In this document: positions 1 to 8,920 of the stretch, one piece after another | Layout of the letters: each line of letters begins with the position of its first letter | How positions within the stretch are numbered: the first letter of the stretch is position 1 | NCBI GenBank assembly: GCA_934546685.1 | Contig: CAKTEB010000001.1 | Span: 1-64,000, forward strand | Source: an uncultured Oscillospiraceae bacterium | GTDB taxonomy: Bacteria > Bacillota > Clostridia > Oscillospirales > Oscillospiraceae | Direction of reading: 5' to 3' | Length of the DNA: 64,000 bases | Made by a program: the position numbers and the translations under genes | The notes under the pieces: model-generated | What the model saw: the letters and a program-made list of their open reading frames with translations, nothing else | Databases searched by the model: none | Told to the model about the DNA's origin: nothing

Positions 1-112
1 TTCCTCCATTGCTTGCACCTGACCGCCAAAATGCCCCTGCCTCCGTTTTCTCACAATGGCACAACTGGACGCTTGAGTTCAAAAAGAGACCTTCCCGAAC
101 CACGGGTTTCGC

Positions 113-141
113 CTGGCAAGCCATGCAGGTTGTGCTATAAT
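113..141 (+). promoter_or_regulatory. promoter of the anchored beta-helix gene
   Basis: CTGGCA, a 17-base spacer and a consensus TATAAT preceded by TG (extended -10: TGcTATAAT). It lies about 70 bases before the start codon at 211. Nothing convincing as a gene is visible from 1 to 112. Confidence 0.65.
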
Positions 142-210
142 ATGGTCAGGATCGGAGTGACGCCGGACTCACCACCCGGCGAATCCTGCTCCGAAAGGAA
201 GGAGCCCGCA

Positions 211-2604
211 ATGAAAAAGAATGAAAAACGCCTGGCACAGGCCCTGAGCCTTGGCCTGTGCGCCGCACTGCTGTCCACCACGGCCTTGGCCGCCGCCGGC
301 ACTCCCTTCACCGGAGCCGCCGCGGACATCACCGCCCCTCAGGGCCAGCAGGCCACCCTGCTGGTGGACGGCGTTGTGACCCGGTTTGACGGCAGCGACA
401 AGACCTATACCGACGCCGACCAGGCAGAGGTCTATTACACCGATGATCTAGATGACAGTTCCAGCCGTCTCTCGTCCTTTACCGCAGGCGGCGCGGACGA
501 GACCGACAACGACTATGCCTACCACGCGGCCCTGTACGTCAGCGAAAACGGCATAGAGGACAGCAAATCCGTCTCCGACGCGCTGGGCAAGGATGCCGTC
601 TATGACGAAACCCATGCGGAAAATGTGACCATCAACAGCACCGACCCCAGCTTTAACGGCATTATCGTCTCCGGCGGCATCGACTATACCATTGCCAAGG
701 CCACCATCCGCTTTGACACCGACGGCGACGGCCTCCAGGCCTGCGATTTCTCCGGCAAGGGCACTGCCATTACCTCCTTCGGCGAGGGCACCAAGCTCAC
801 CGTGGAGGATTCCGATATCAACGTCTCCGGCGTCGCCAACATGACCCTGTTCGCGGATTCTGGCTCCACCCTCACGGTGCGGAACTCCAAGCTCCACTCT
901 GACGGCGGTACCCTCCACGAGGGCTATAAGAACTCTCCCTCTCAGAACACCATGGTAGCGCCCCCCTGGATCCTGGGCATCATGGGCTCCTCCCGGTGCA
1001 CCAATCTGGAGGGCAACAACTCCACCATGAATGTCATCGATTCCGAGACCTCCGCTGCCCGCTGGGCCGTTCTGTCCACAGACTCCGGCTCCAACATGAA
1101 GCTCAACGTGGTAAACTCCACCATGGATCTCACCGGCAACGACAAGGTCATGCAGGCCGATGGCACCTATAAGGATGAGGACGGCGATCCCAACCCCTTC
1201 ACCAAGCGCTCTGGCTACGGCACCTATGTGATTGGCTCCGCCGATGAGCAGTTCCTGGGCGTGACCATGAACGTGGGCACCTACGGCTCCATCTTCACCG
1301 GCGGCTCCGCCACCTATACGAACCTGGAGAAGGGCAAGACCTATGAGCTCATGGACGCCAACGGAGAGGTCTCCGAGACCTATGAGGCCCAGGAGGATAA
1401 GGCCACGGTCATCAACTCCGACACCTTCGGCTTTATGTCCCACCAGGGCGAGGACACCATCAATCTGGAGGGCGGCACCCAGGTGAACTCCGGTTATGCC
1501 TCTCTGCTCATCAAGGACACCCAGGGCGATACCACCGTCAATGTATCCGGCGGCGCGACCCTGAACCCCGACAACGGCATTCTCATGCAGGTCATGGACA
1601 ACGACGACTCCACCACCGGCATGAACACCGAGACCTTCAGCTTCAACACCACCCACGAGGAAGCTGCTGGCTGGCCCTCTGAGAACGGCAATGTCTCCAC
1701 CGAGATGTCCTCTGATTCCGCAACCACCGAGGCCGGAGATATGGAGGGCATGATCGGCGCTGACGGCAACATGGGCGGCGGCGATATGGGTGCGCCTCCT
1801 GAGGGTATGCCCCCCGAGGGCGGTCCTGGCGGCCCCGGCGGCCCCGGCGGCCCTGGCGGCCCTGGCGGCGAGGGCGGTTCCTCCGGCCCCGTGGTGAACC
1901 ATCTGAACGTCACAGACACCGAGCTCTCCGGCGACATCTATAACGGCTCCGGCTACTATGGCCAGACCGCCGTGGGCGTGGAAGTGAATTTGGGCAAGGA
2001 CGCGGTGCTCAGCGGCGCGGTAGCCCAGACTGAGACCATCCATACCGATGCCATCAACTACACCTCTAAGGTTCTGCCCGAGGGCACCTCCGCCGAGGAT
2101 GCCGGTCAGCTGACCTCCTTCACCATCGCCGAGTACTACGACATCGGCCATGTAGCAAACCGCTACTACAGCAACGGCGACAACACCCTAGTCATGAACC
2201 TCACCGATAACGCGGTCTGGAACGTCACCGGCGACTGCCTGCTCTCCTCCCTGACCATCGGCGACGACGCCACCGTCCAGGGCGCAGACGGCACGCTTGA
2301 ACTGACCGTAGACGGTGAGCCCACGGAGCTGGCCCCCGGCACCTATGAGGGCGAGATCCGCATCAGCTACACCGAAAACGAGCCGGAGCCCGCAGCCGAG
2401 GAATCCGCGGAGGAATCCGCTATAGAGACTCCCGCTCCCGTGGAGGAATCCCAGGCTCCCGCAGCCTCCGAGGCCCCCGCTGAGGTATCCCAGGCTCCCG
2501 CTGAGACCTCCGGTCTCTCCGGCGGCGCCATTGCCGGTATCGTAGTAGCCATCCTGGCTGTGATCGCCATTGTGGCAGCAGTTGTAAAGAAGAAAAAGAA
2601 ATAA
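211..2604 (+). CDS. membrane-anchored beta-helix surface protein
   Basis: 797 residues. The ATG at 211 is chosen because AAAGGAAGGAG sits 7 bases upstream and a typical signal peptide (about residues 1-28, ending near ALAAA) starts there; an in-frame TTG at 13 lies upstream of the promoter. Residues about 80-520 are rich in short G/N/S/T/V repeats typical of a right-handed parallel beta-helix (motifs such as LTVRNSKL, MNVIDSE). A GGP repeat at about 537-551 separates this from a second repeat-rich part. A Glu/Ala/Pro-rich stretch leads to one C-terminal membrane segment ending in five lysines, so the protein is anchored by a transmembrane tail, not by LPXTG. It is a paralogue of the signal-less protein at 19281. 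Ligand or enzymatic activity is unknown; carbohydrate binding is a guess from the fold. Confidence 0.8.
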   Translation: MKKNEKRLAQALSLGLCAALLSTTALAAAGTPFTGAAADITAPQGQQATLLVDGVVTRFDGSDKTYTDADQAEVYYTDDLDDSSSRLSSFTAGGADETDNDYAYHAALYVSENGIEDSKSVSDALGKDAVYDETHAENVTINSTDPSFNGIIVSGGIDYTIAKATIRFDTDGDGLQACDFSGKGTAITSFGEGTKLTVEDSDINVSGVANMTLFADSGSTLTVRNSKLHSDGGTLHEGYKNSPSQNTMVAPPWILGIMGSSRCTNLEGNNSTMNVIDSETSAARWAVLSTDSGSNMKLNVVNSTMDLTGNDKVMQADGTYKDEDGDPNPFTKRSGYGTYVIGSADEQFLGVTMNVGTYGSIFTGGSATYTNLEKGKTYELMDANGEVSETYEAQEDKATVINSDTFGFMSHQGEDTINLEGGTQVNSGYASLLIKDTQGDTTVNVSGGATLNPDNGILMQVMDNDDSTTGMNTETFSFNTTHEEAAGWPSENGNVSTEMSSDSATTEAGDMEGMIGADGNMGGGDMGAPPEGMPPEGGPGGPGGPGGPGGPGGEGGSSGPVVNHLNVTDTELSGDIYNGSGYYGQTAVGVEVNLGKDAVLSGAVAQTETIHTDAINYTSKVLPEGTSAEDAGQLTSFTIAEYYDIGHVANRYYSNGDNTLVMNLTDNAVWNVTGDCLLSSLTIGDDATVQGADGTLELTVDGEPTELAPGTYEGEIRISYTENEPEPAAEESAEESAIETPAPVEESQAPAASEAPAEVSQAPAETSGLSGGAIAGIVVAILAVIAIVAAVVKKKKK
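1819..1863 (+). repeat. 9-bp tandem repeat coding (Gly-Gly-Pro)5
   Basis: Five consecutive GGCGGYCCY units inside the beta-helix gene, encoding a flexible GGP linker. Codon-level degeneracy between units suggests expansion by slippage followed by drift. Confidence 0.85.
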
Positions 2605-2616
2605 TCCATCCGTCCT

Positions 2617-2657
2617 TTCCGGCCCGCCGCACCCTCTGCGGCGGGCCGGAATTATCA
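2617..2657 (+). terminator. intrinsic terminator
   Basis: Perfect 14-15 bp GC-rich stem (2617-2631 with 2637-2651) around a CCCTC loop, followed by only a weak T-rich tail. Confidence 0.75.
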
Positions 2658-2726
2658 TTTCTTGCGATTTCCATTTTCATATTTTGCGCAGATAACCGGC
2701 AGTTATGGTTCATGATTTTTGGATAT

Positions 2727-2755
2727 TTGCCCTGTTATTCCATGGCCGATACAAT
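2727..2755 (+). promoter_or_regulatory. promoter of the miniature binding lipoprotein
   Basis: TTGCCC, 17 bases, TACAAT, about 35 bases before the ATG at 2790. Confidence 0.6.
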
Positions 2756-2789
2756 AAGGAATGAGAATACCCAGAAAGGACTGAAGGAA

Positions 2790-3401
2790 ATGAAAAAGCG
2801 TTTTACCGCCATGCTCCTTACCCTGTGCATGCTTCTGGCGCTGACCGCCTGCGGAGGCGGCGCGGCGGTGGCCGGCACCTGCCCGGACATCGAACTGGCT
2901 CTGCGGATCATCGACTATTTCTACTCTGATGACGGCATTCTGCTGGCCAACTACGGCGTTGAGGGTGTGTCCTTCGAGTATGACGACAATGGCGAGCCTG
3001 TCTTCACGGATCTCATCACCAACAATCCCGACGGCTACGACTTTGCTCTGTGCCTCATCAAGTACACCTCCTCCACGCCCTGCTCCATCTGCATCAACGA
3101 GCGGAACTATCTGGGCTACACTGACGCCCAGGTCAGCGCCATTGACCTGTGGCTCCGGAACACCACCAGCACCCAGGCCCCCGGCGCCGTCTGGGCCGTG
3201 GAGGCGCAGACGGAATACTCCGGCATCTCCTCCGATGTGGGCAGCTTCGTCAGCACCACCTGCCTCCAGTTCATCACCGGCGGCAAGTCCATGGATGAGT
3301 GGGACAGCTTCATTGCCGACGTGACGGGCTCCTTCGACATCGAGCGGATGACTGAGCTCTATCAGGAGGCCATCGACGCCTACCTGAGCATCGGCGCATA
3401 A
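2790..3401 (+). CDS. miniature substrate-binding lipoprotein (C-lobe only)
   Basis: 203 residues. The start at 2790 follows AGAAAGGA and gives a lipoprotein signal (MKKRF..., lipobox LTAC at about residue 22). Immediately after the lipid-modified cysteine the sequence corresponds to the C-terminal third of the full-size binding protein at 36810: for example NYGVEGVSFEYDDNGEPVFTD here and NYGIEGESFNYDENHVPVFTD there; residue 31 corresponds to about residue 415. About 380 residues, including the whole N-lobe, are therefore missing. The gene keeps its own promoter, ribosome binding site, open frame and terminator, so it is not an obvious wreck. It may be a degraded duplicate or a surface protein made of one lobe; it could not form a normal ligand cleft alone. 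Confidence 0.75.
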   Translation: MKKRFTAMLLTLCMLLALTACGGGAAVAGTCPDIELALRIIDYFYSDDGILLANYGVEGVSFEYDDNGEPVFTDLITNNPDGYDFALCLIKYTSSTPCSICINERNYLGYTDAQVSAIDLWLRNTTSTQAPGAVWAVEAQTEYSGISSDVGSFVSTTCLQFITGGKSMDEWDSFIADVTGSFDIERMTELYQEAIDAYLSIGA

Positions 3402-3430
3402 CCATCGACATTTGATTCTCCTTCCATATA

Positions 3431-3477
3431 GCAGCCGGGCAGATCAGCAAATGGTCTGCCCGGCTGCGATTTTATCA
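3431..3477 (+). terminator. intrinsic terminator
   Basis: 13-bp perfect stem (3431-3443 with 3455-3467), 11-base loop, then GATTTTATC. Confidence 0.75.
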
Positions 3478-3548
3478 GGATCCCATATACTTTATGGGCA
3501 CACTATGATAGAATGGAGGCGACAATACACCATAGCAGGAGGATGACT

Positions 3549-5075
3549 ATGAAAAAGCAATGGATCGCGCTGCCCCTGGCCCTGTGCCTGCTGCTGGGCG
3601 GCTGCGGAAATACTGTCCAGTCCTCTAAAGAGACCAGCCCCAGCACCTCCGCAGCCGCCGGGAAGGCCGCTGCCGCAGCGGGAGCCGCCATTTCCGCTCT
3701 GATAAACGAGCAGGAGGCCCCGGTCTCCGCCGCTGAGTCCCCAACGCTGGATCCCAAGGAGCTCTGGCAGATGGCCGAGGAGGCGGAAGGGGCCGCCTAT
3801 GCCGCAGACTATGATCTGGACATGGCCGTTTCCATTGACCTGGACGGCGACATCACCAGTCAGAAGCTCACCGGGCGGATCAAGGAGATCGACAGCCAGG
3901 AGGACTACCGCTACTACAGCAATATCCAGAGCCTCAATACCGTCACCGAGACCTGGTATGGAGACGGCACGGTCTATCTCTCCGACTCCACCGGAGACTA
4001 TAAGGCTCCCCAGGCTCAGGCGGACTTTATCGAAAGCAATCAGCTGGGCAGCGACGAGGTGCTGAACGTCACCGCTGACAGCTTCGGCACCCTCACCGCC
4101 CAGGAGACCGACTCGGGCTACCGGCTGTCCTTTGGAGATGTGAGTCTGGACGCCTGGATGGAATTCTCCGATCTCATCTCCGTCTACGGCGACTCCGTCA
4201 CCTGCACGGGCTTTACCCTGGAGGGCACCATGGATCTGGACGCCAGCGGTGCCATGACCCGGATGGATCTGGAGCTCACAGCCCAGTGCAATGTGCTGGG
4301 CATGACCCTCAATGAGACCGTGTCCCTGACGCAGAAGGTCAACAGTCGGAATGACGCCGTATCCATTGATCTGCCCGCAGACAACGCGGCGTTCCGGCAG
4401 ATGAACGACATCACCATCCCCGAAACCTACATCGACGGCTTCAACGCCATGCTGGGCCAATACGCCCTGGGCTATGAATCCGCCCTGACCATCACCGTCT
4501 CCGACGGCATGGACGAGGACGCCTACACCCAAAAGGACAATATCAGCTATGTCTATGATGAGGACGAGGGCCTGGCCCTCCAGTGGGATAAAGCATTGAC
4601 CGTCAATGGCCAGGAGGCGGGCTTTTCCAAGGAGCGCTACGCGAACGGCCAGGTGGTCTTCACCGATGAAGACGGTGACACCACCTATGACTACACCGAC
4701 GAGAGCTATCTCCAGGACCTGGAGGATTTTCTGGCCTACTACAGCGACAGCTTTGACTATGGCAGCGACTACAGCATCGGCCAGGTGGGAAATTACAACG
4801 TGCTGATCTTCTCCGTTGACAGCGAGTATGTGGAGGCGGTATTGGCCGGGAACCTCTCCTCTCTGGAGCCCGACATCGACATGAGCGAAGCCTCCTCCAT
4901 CAGCTCCACCGGCACGGCCTCCTTCTGGTTCGACGCTAGCGGCATGCTGGTCCGCCAGAAGTTCGAGGGCACCAGCGTACTCCAGTATACCGGCATGCAG
5001 CTGACCCTGTCCATCCAGGATAACGGCACCGTGGTGGCCGTGGGAGACGATGTGACCGTCAGCGCCAGCGCATGA
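3549..5075 (+). CDS. lipoprotein with a duplicated domain, function unknown
   Basis: 508 residues. AGGAGG at 3537-3542 places the start at the ATG at 3549, giving a lipoprotein signal with lipobox LLGGC near residue 18. After an Ala/Ser-rich linker (about 20-70) come two similar halves, about residues 80-275 and 310-505. Each begins with an acidic Asp/Gly-rich stretch (DLDMAVSIDLDGDI; KDNISYVYDEDEGLALQWD), continues with YxxGxxxxxxxxGD-type strands and ends with a beta-strand series (LEGTMDLDASGAMTRMDLEL; SFWFDASGMLVRQKFEG). This resembles the half-barrel fold of LppX/LolA-like lipid or hydrophobe carriers, but I do not recognise a named family. Single-gene unit with its own terminator; probably displayed on the outer face of the membrane. 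Confidence 0.7.
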   Translation: MKKQWIALPLALCLLLGGCGNTVQSSKETSPSTSAAAGKAAAAAGAAISALINEQEAPVSAAESPTLDPKELWQMAEEAEGAAYAADYDLDMAVSIDLDGDITSQKLTGRIKEIDSQEDYRYYSNIQSLNTVTETWYGDGTVYLSDSTGDYKAPQAQADFIESNQLGSDEVLNVTADSFGTLTAQETDSGYRLSFGDVSLDAWMEFSDLISVYGDSVTCTGFTLEGTMDLDASGAMTRMDLELTAQCNVLGMTLNETVSLTQKVNSRNDAVSIDLPADNAAFRQMNDITIPETYIDGFNAMLGQYALGYESALTITVSDGMDEDAYTQKDNISYVYDEDEGLALQWDKALTVNGQEAGFSKERYANGQVVFTDEDGDTTYDYTDESYLQDLEDFLAYYSDSFDYGSDYSIGQVGNYNVLIFSVDSEYVEAVLAGNLSSLEPDIDMSEASSISSTGTASFWFDASGMLVRQKFEGTSVLQYTGMQLTLSIQDNGTVVAVGDDVTVSASA

Positions 5076-5085
5076 TAAAACGCAG

Positions 5086-5120
5086 AAACGACCTGAACCA
5101 ATGGTTCAGGTCGTTTTTTT
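5086..5120. terminator. shared convergent terminator
   Basis: 12-bp perfect stem (5088-5099 with 5103-5114) followed on the plus strand by seven T. The TGA stop and last two Thr codons of the minus-strand acyltransferase gene lie inside the stem. Confidence 0.85.
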
Positions 5121-6143
5121 ATGAGCGCTTACACGCTGCTTGAGCTCCGATAGGAAACGGCTGGGCCGGAATACCGCGTCCATGACCCATGCTTTTCTCG
5201 CAAGCACCGCCAGTCCCAGGGATACGCCGGTGCTGATCAAGAAGTTCAGCCATACGCTGCACCAGGGATCTGTGATCCCCAGCATGGGGATCAGGCTTCT
5301 GAGGCCGCCGGTAAAAAAGGTGTGCAGCAGGTAGAGCTCCAGGCAGTATTTCCCGCAGATCTGGAACAGTCCGCAGCCGCTGAGCCTGGGACACCGATAG
5401 AAGCTGTAGAGATAGATCCAGCAGGTACACAGGGCGATCATCAGTTTCCAGTTGGCGTACCAGGACCAGACCCCGTAGAACGCATGGAAATAGGCCGCCA
5501 CCGCCAGCGACATGGCGCAGGCCCCGGTGAAATGGACATTCTCCAGCAGCCGTCGATGGCGGCATACCCAGCAGCCCACGCCGAAGAAGAACAGATGATA
5601 AATGAGCCGATACAGGGTCAGCTGGGTCCAGTCCAGGTGGGCGTCCGCCGCCAAAATGGCGCAGCCCCCCAGCACCGTCAGCCACCACCCGTGCCAGCTG
5701 GGGATATGCAGCAGCCCGCCCAGCAGGTAAAAGGCCAGGAGCACATAGAGATACCAGAAGTTTCCCAAGGGCTCCACAAACATCCGCTTCAGATCCTCCA
5801 GGGTATAGGTCTCATTGACCAGCTCCGGCACCACCTGCTTGATCCCCCACAGGAGCACCGCAAACAGCACATAGATCCACAGGAGATTGCACACCTGCCG
5901 CCAGTAGCCCTTTCTCCGGAGCTTTCCATTGGGAAAATAGGCCAGGGTAAAGGTAAATCCGCTGATGAGGAAAAATAGGGGCATATGGAAGCTGTAGATC
6001 CAGCTCCGCAGACTGTAGAAGCTGTAATAGGCCTCCGGGAACGTCCCCGCATCCAGATATCCGCTGAGCACATGGCCCAGGATCACCAGCAGGATGGCAA
6101 AGCCCTTGAGGCCGTCCAGCCAGACCTCCCGCTTACCGCTCAT
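5106..6143 (-). CDS. acyltransferase family 3 membrane protein
   Basis: 345 residues. About ten predicted membrane segments and the N-terminal family signature WLDGLKGFAILLVILGHVL, containing the conserved His of acyltransferase-3 proteins (OatA/WecH type). Such enzymes move acetyl or other acyl groups across the membrane onto sugars. As last gene of the polysaccharide operon, overlapping the flippase gene by 11 bases, it probably O-acylates the repeat unit or finished polymer. Donor and acceptor cannot be told from sequence. Confidence 0.85.
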   Translation of the reverse strand: MSGKREVWLDGLKGFAILLVILGHVLSGYLDAGTFPEAYYSFYSLRSWIYSFHMPLFFLISGFTFTLAYFPNGKLRRKGYWRQVCNLLWIYVLFAVLLWGIKQVVPELVNETYTLEDLKRMFVEPLGNFWYLYVLLAFYLLGGLLHIPSWHGWWLTVLGGCAILAADAHLDWTQLTLYRLIYHLFFFGVGCWVCRHRRLLENVHFTGACAMSLAVAAYFHAFYGVWSWYANWKLMIALCTCWIYLYSFYRCPRLSGCGLFQICGKYCLELYLLHTFFTGGLRSLIPMLGITDPWCSVWLNFLISTGVSLGLAVLARKAWVMDAVFRPSRFLSELKQRVSAHKKTT

Positions 6144-7677
6144 GGTGGACCGCCTTTCCCAGGAGATGATGGCCCAGGCGTCTGAAATACTGGAATTCCT
6201 TTGTCCGATGGAACAGCAGCAGAAGCAGCAGATTCGGCACCGTCAGGCAGATCAGGATTCTGGGAATCATAGCGAGCAGGCTGTAGCCTGCCAGGCCGCA
6301 GAGCCAGGTAGTCAGAGCGCAGATCCCCACGCCCACCGCCGTATAGCCGAAGAAACGCAGAAAATACTCCCCCATGGAGGCGTAGAATACATTGTGATAG
6401 AGCACCATGGGCTCCACCCACAGGCTGGTGGTCACCGTGGACACAAGGGTGCCCAGGAAGATGCCCGCAATCCCGAAGTGCTTTGCCAGCAGGATGGAGG
6501 CCACCAGGTTGATGATGGATTCAAAAATAGGCTTGAACCGGTCATTCCAAAAGGCGCCGGTGGCGTCCCGAAAGGTCAGCACCGGCCGGCGCATGCCGTA
6601 GAGATAAAAGTTGATGACCAGCACATAGAGGGTAGTAGTATCCAGCAGCCAGCCCTTATTCCGCAGCCAAAGAAACTCAATAAAGGGGTGCAGCAGATTT
6701 AGAAGACAGATGGCACAGAAGGTAAAGATCCAGAAGGCGAAGAAAAACACATCGTAGAAGGTCTCCATCAGGTGCTCCACATTGCCGTCCTTCACCGTGG
6801 CAGTCAGGTTGCCCACACTGGCTACGATGGACTCGAAAATCTGGTTGGTGATGGTCTGCAGGGGGTGGATGATGGTGTAGTAGTTGCTGTAGAGGCCCGC
6901 GGTAGCCAGGCCGATGAGCTTGGAGATCAGGATATTGTCCGTAGAGTTCACCACCACGGCCCCCACCTTGTGCATGCTCATGGCCGCCACGTTTCGGAAG
7001 ATCACCTGGGCGTCATCCTTGTCCATGGGCCGCACGTTCTTCTCCTTCAGAAAGGGATAGAGCCGATCCGCCTTCCGGGCCAGGATCAGATTCTCCAGCC
7101 AGGTGGAGAGCACCTGGAGCACCAGGAAGATCACATAGTTTTTCGTCAGCGCCAGGAATACGATCTGCACCACATTCAGGATGAAATAAGCCCCGTAGTG
7201 GATTGCGGTCTCGATGTATTTTTTCTGATCGCAGACAATAAGGCTCCGCTTGTAGGAGTAGAAGTAGGACACCACCGTGTTGGCCACGAACAGCAGATAG
7301 ATCACGTTCAGGTGGGGGATATCCGGCACCTCGTCCATGAACACCGTATAGAAGGGCAGGAAGATCAGGCCCAGGGCCGCGATGGCCAGGCCGATGGTGA
7401 TATAGGCCTTCTTATAGAAAGCCATATGGCTCTTGAGCTTCTCCGTATCATGATCCGCCAGAGGCTTATAGAGGCTGTAGGCCATGGCCGGCCCCACTCC
7501 CAGCTCCACCAGCGAGAGCATGGTGAGCACATTGGTAAACAGCCCGTTGAGCCCCAGATAGGTCTGATTCAGGTAGTGCAGGAAGAATACCCGGGCCAGC
7601 AGGTTCACCAGGATGCCCCCCAGCTGCCCCACCATGGCAGACAGCACATTTCGTATGGAATTTTGAGTACGGGCCAT
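6133..7677 (-). CDS. Wzx-like polysaccharide flippase
   Basis: 514 residues with about 12-14 membrane helices and the N-terminal pattern of MOP-superfamily polysaccharide exporters (SIRNVLSAMVGQLGGILVNL, then TYLGLNGLFTNVLTMLSL). It would flip lipid-linked repeat units built by the upstream glycosyltransferases to the outer face, next to the Wzy-like polymerase at 7702. ATG start preceded by GGAGG. It belongs to the polysaccharide transporter branch rather than the multidrug MATE branch, unlike the proteins at 31466 and 42206. Confidence 0.88.
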   Translation of the reverse strand: MARTQNSIRNVLSAMVGQLGGILVNLLARVFFLHYLNQTYLGLNGLFTNVLTMLSLVELGVGPAMAYSLYKPLADHDTEKLKSHMAFYKKAYITIGLAIAALGLIFLPFYTVFMDEVPDIPHLNVIYLLFVANTVVSYFYSYKRSLIVCDQKKYIETAIHYGAYFILNVVQIVFLALTKNYVIFLVLQVLSTWLENLILARKADRLYPFLKEKNVRPMDKDDAQVIFRNVAAMSMHKVGAVVVNSTDNILISKLIGLATAGLYSNYYTIIHPLQTITNQIFESIVASVGNLTATVKDGNVEHLMETFYDVFFFAFWIFTFCAICLLNLLHPFIEFLWLRNKGWLLDTTTLYVLVINFYLYGMRRPVLTFRDATGAFWNDRFKPIFESIINLVASILLAKHFGIAGIFLGTLVSTVTTSLWVEPMVLYHNVFYASMGEYFLRFFGYTAVGVGICALTTWLCGLAGYSLLAMIPRILICLTVPNLLLLLLFHRTKEFQYFRRLGHHLLGKAVHHER

Positions 7678-7701
7678 GGAGTACCTCCGAATGAGTTTGT
7701 C

Positions 7702-8904
7702 TTATTTCGCCCCCAAGGGCCGCTGATCCTTGCCGTCGATCAGCATGCGCACATGGTAGCCCAGGAATATCAGGCCATAGATGAGCAGTCCATTGCTGTC
7801 CAAAAAGGGCTCCATGCTGGTCATCACCGCACAGGCCATAAGCCCCGCAGAGATCAGGCAGGCGTAGGGATGCTTCCTGTGGATCATCAGCTGCCGCACC
7901 GAGGCGGCCAGCAGCATGAGATAGCAGAACAGGGCACAGAAGCCCCCCTCCATCAGGATCTCCAGAAACACGTTGTGGGCGTGATAATACTTGTGCTTCC
8001 GCAGCCGATAGACCTTGCCGGACTGGGCCAGTCCATAGCCCAGGGCCGGGGAGGCGAGGATCCTGCGGATGGCCTCATCCCAGATCTCCGTTCTGCCGGT
8101 GAAGCTCAGCCCCTTGTGGAGCACCCCCTCGATCAGAAAGGAGAACAGGTTTTGCAGCCGGAACAGCACCACCCCAAAGAACAGGGCAAAGCCCGACAGC
8201 ATGGCCGTGGCCCCGTTGAACAGGGTCTGCCACCGCCGCTGATAGAAAAACAGCAGAAACACCAGCGCCACCATCAGGCCCATAAGGCCCGTGGCCGACC
8301 ACACCAGCAGCAGGCTCAGGGCCGATACGCCGATCATGGTATAGCTGACCCAGTCCAGGTCCCCATGGCGCATGGTGGACCGCAGGGCCGTCAGGAACAT
8401 ATAGGGCACCAGGATCGGCGCCAGCAGATTGTCGATGCCCAGGAAGTTATAGCTGTAGTTGTAGGTGCCGCCGGTGCAGATGCCGCCAGGGTAGAGACAC
8501 TCCAGCAGGAAATTCGCCAGGATCAGCACCGTCAGGGGATAGAACAGCATGTCCATGGTCAGCTCCGGCCCCCGCCGGAGGCTTAGCTCCAGCAGCATGC
8601 AGAAGGCCGCGATGGTCACCGCATGATTGGCCGCCGCCCAGTAGTTGGTACCGTGGAGGGCGGTAGACAGGGCCACAAAGCCCAGATACCCCCACAGCCA
8701 CAGCATGGCCCCGGAGGGCCGCCGCTTTTCCCGGAGCATTTCGTAAAAATAGCGCAGGACGATCACGACTGCCGCAGCCATGCGCCAGACGTCAAACAGC
8801 GTCTCTATGCGCTCCGTCCCCTCCAGCACCCCCAGCAGGGCGGGCTTAAAGAAGGGCGTACAGAGCAGTATCCAAAAAAGCCGTTTCAGGACCTTCCTGT
8901 CCAT
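7702..8904 (-). CDS. O-antigen ligase/Wzy-like polymerase
   Basis: 400 residues, about 11 hydrophobic segments with a large extracytoplasmic loop in the C-terminal half. The loop carries the Wzy_C hallmark: GRTEIWDEAIRRI followed by GYG and HAHNVFLEILMEGG. The family joins lipid-linked oligosaccharides or transfers finished chains outside the membrane. Because a Wzx-like flippase follows directly and this is a Gram-positive, polymerase is the better guess than ligase. Start ATG preceded by GGGAGG. Confidence 0.85.
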   Translation of the reverse strand: MDRKVLKRLFWILLCTPFFKPALLGVLEGTERIETLFDVWRMAAAVVIVLRYFYEMLREKRRPSGAMLWLWGYLGFVALSTALHGTNYWAAANHAVTIAAFCMLLELSLRRGPELTMDMLFYPLTVLILANFLLECLYPGGICTGGTYNYSYNFLGIDNLLAPILVPYMFLTALRSTMRHGDLDWVSYTMIGVSALSLLLVWSATGLMGLMVALVFLLFFYQRRWQTLFNGATAMLSGFALFFGVVLFRLQNLFSFLIEGVLHKGLSFTGRTEIWDEAIRRILASPALGYGLAQSGKVYRLRKHKYYHAHNVFLEILMEGGFCALFCYLMLLAASVRQLMIHRKHPYACLISAGLMACAVMTSMEPFLDSNGLLIYGLIFLGYHVRMLIDGKDQRPLGAK

Positions 8905-8920
8905 GGCATACCTCCCGAGT

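Noticed and set aside
13..210. N-terminal extension of the anchored beta-helix protein from a TTG at 13
   Set aside because: It would start upstream of the promoter at 113-141 and place a signal peptide in mid-protein; the ATG at 211 has a strong ribosome binding site.
1819..1863. CRISPR-like short repeats (also 52264-52320)
   Set aside because: In-frame tandem codon repeats without spacers inside coding genes; no cas genes.
6772..8586. 604-codon plus-strand frame over the Wzx and Wzy genes, and similar long antisense frames at 22662-24518, 21019-22335, 24814-25809, 53779-56100
   Set aside because: All lie opposite or out of frame with genes carrying clear motifs; they arise from the high third-position GC.
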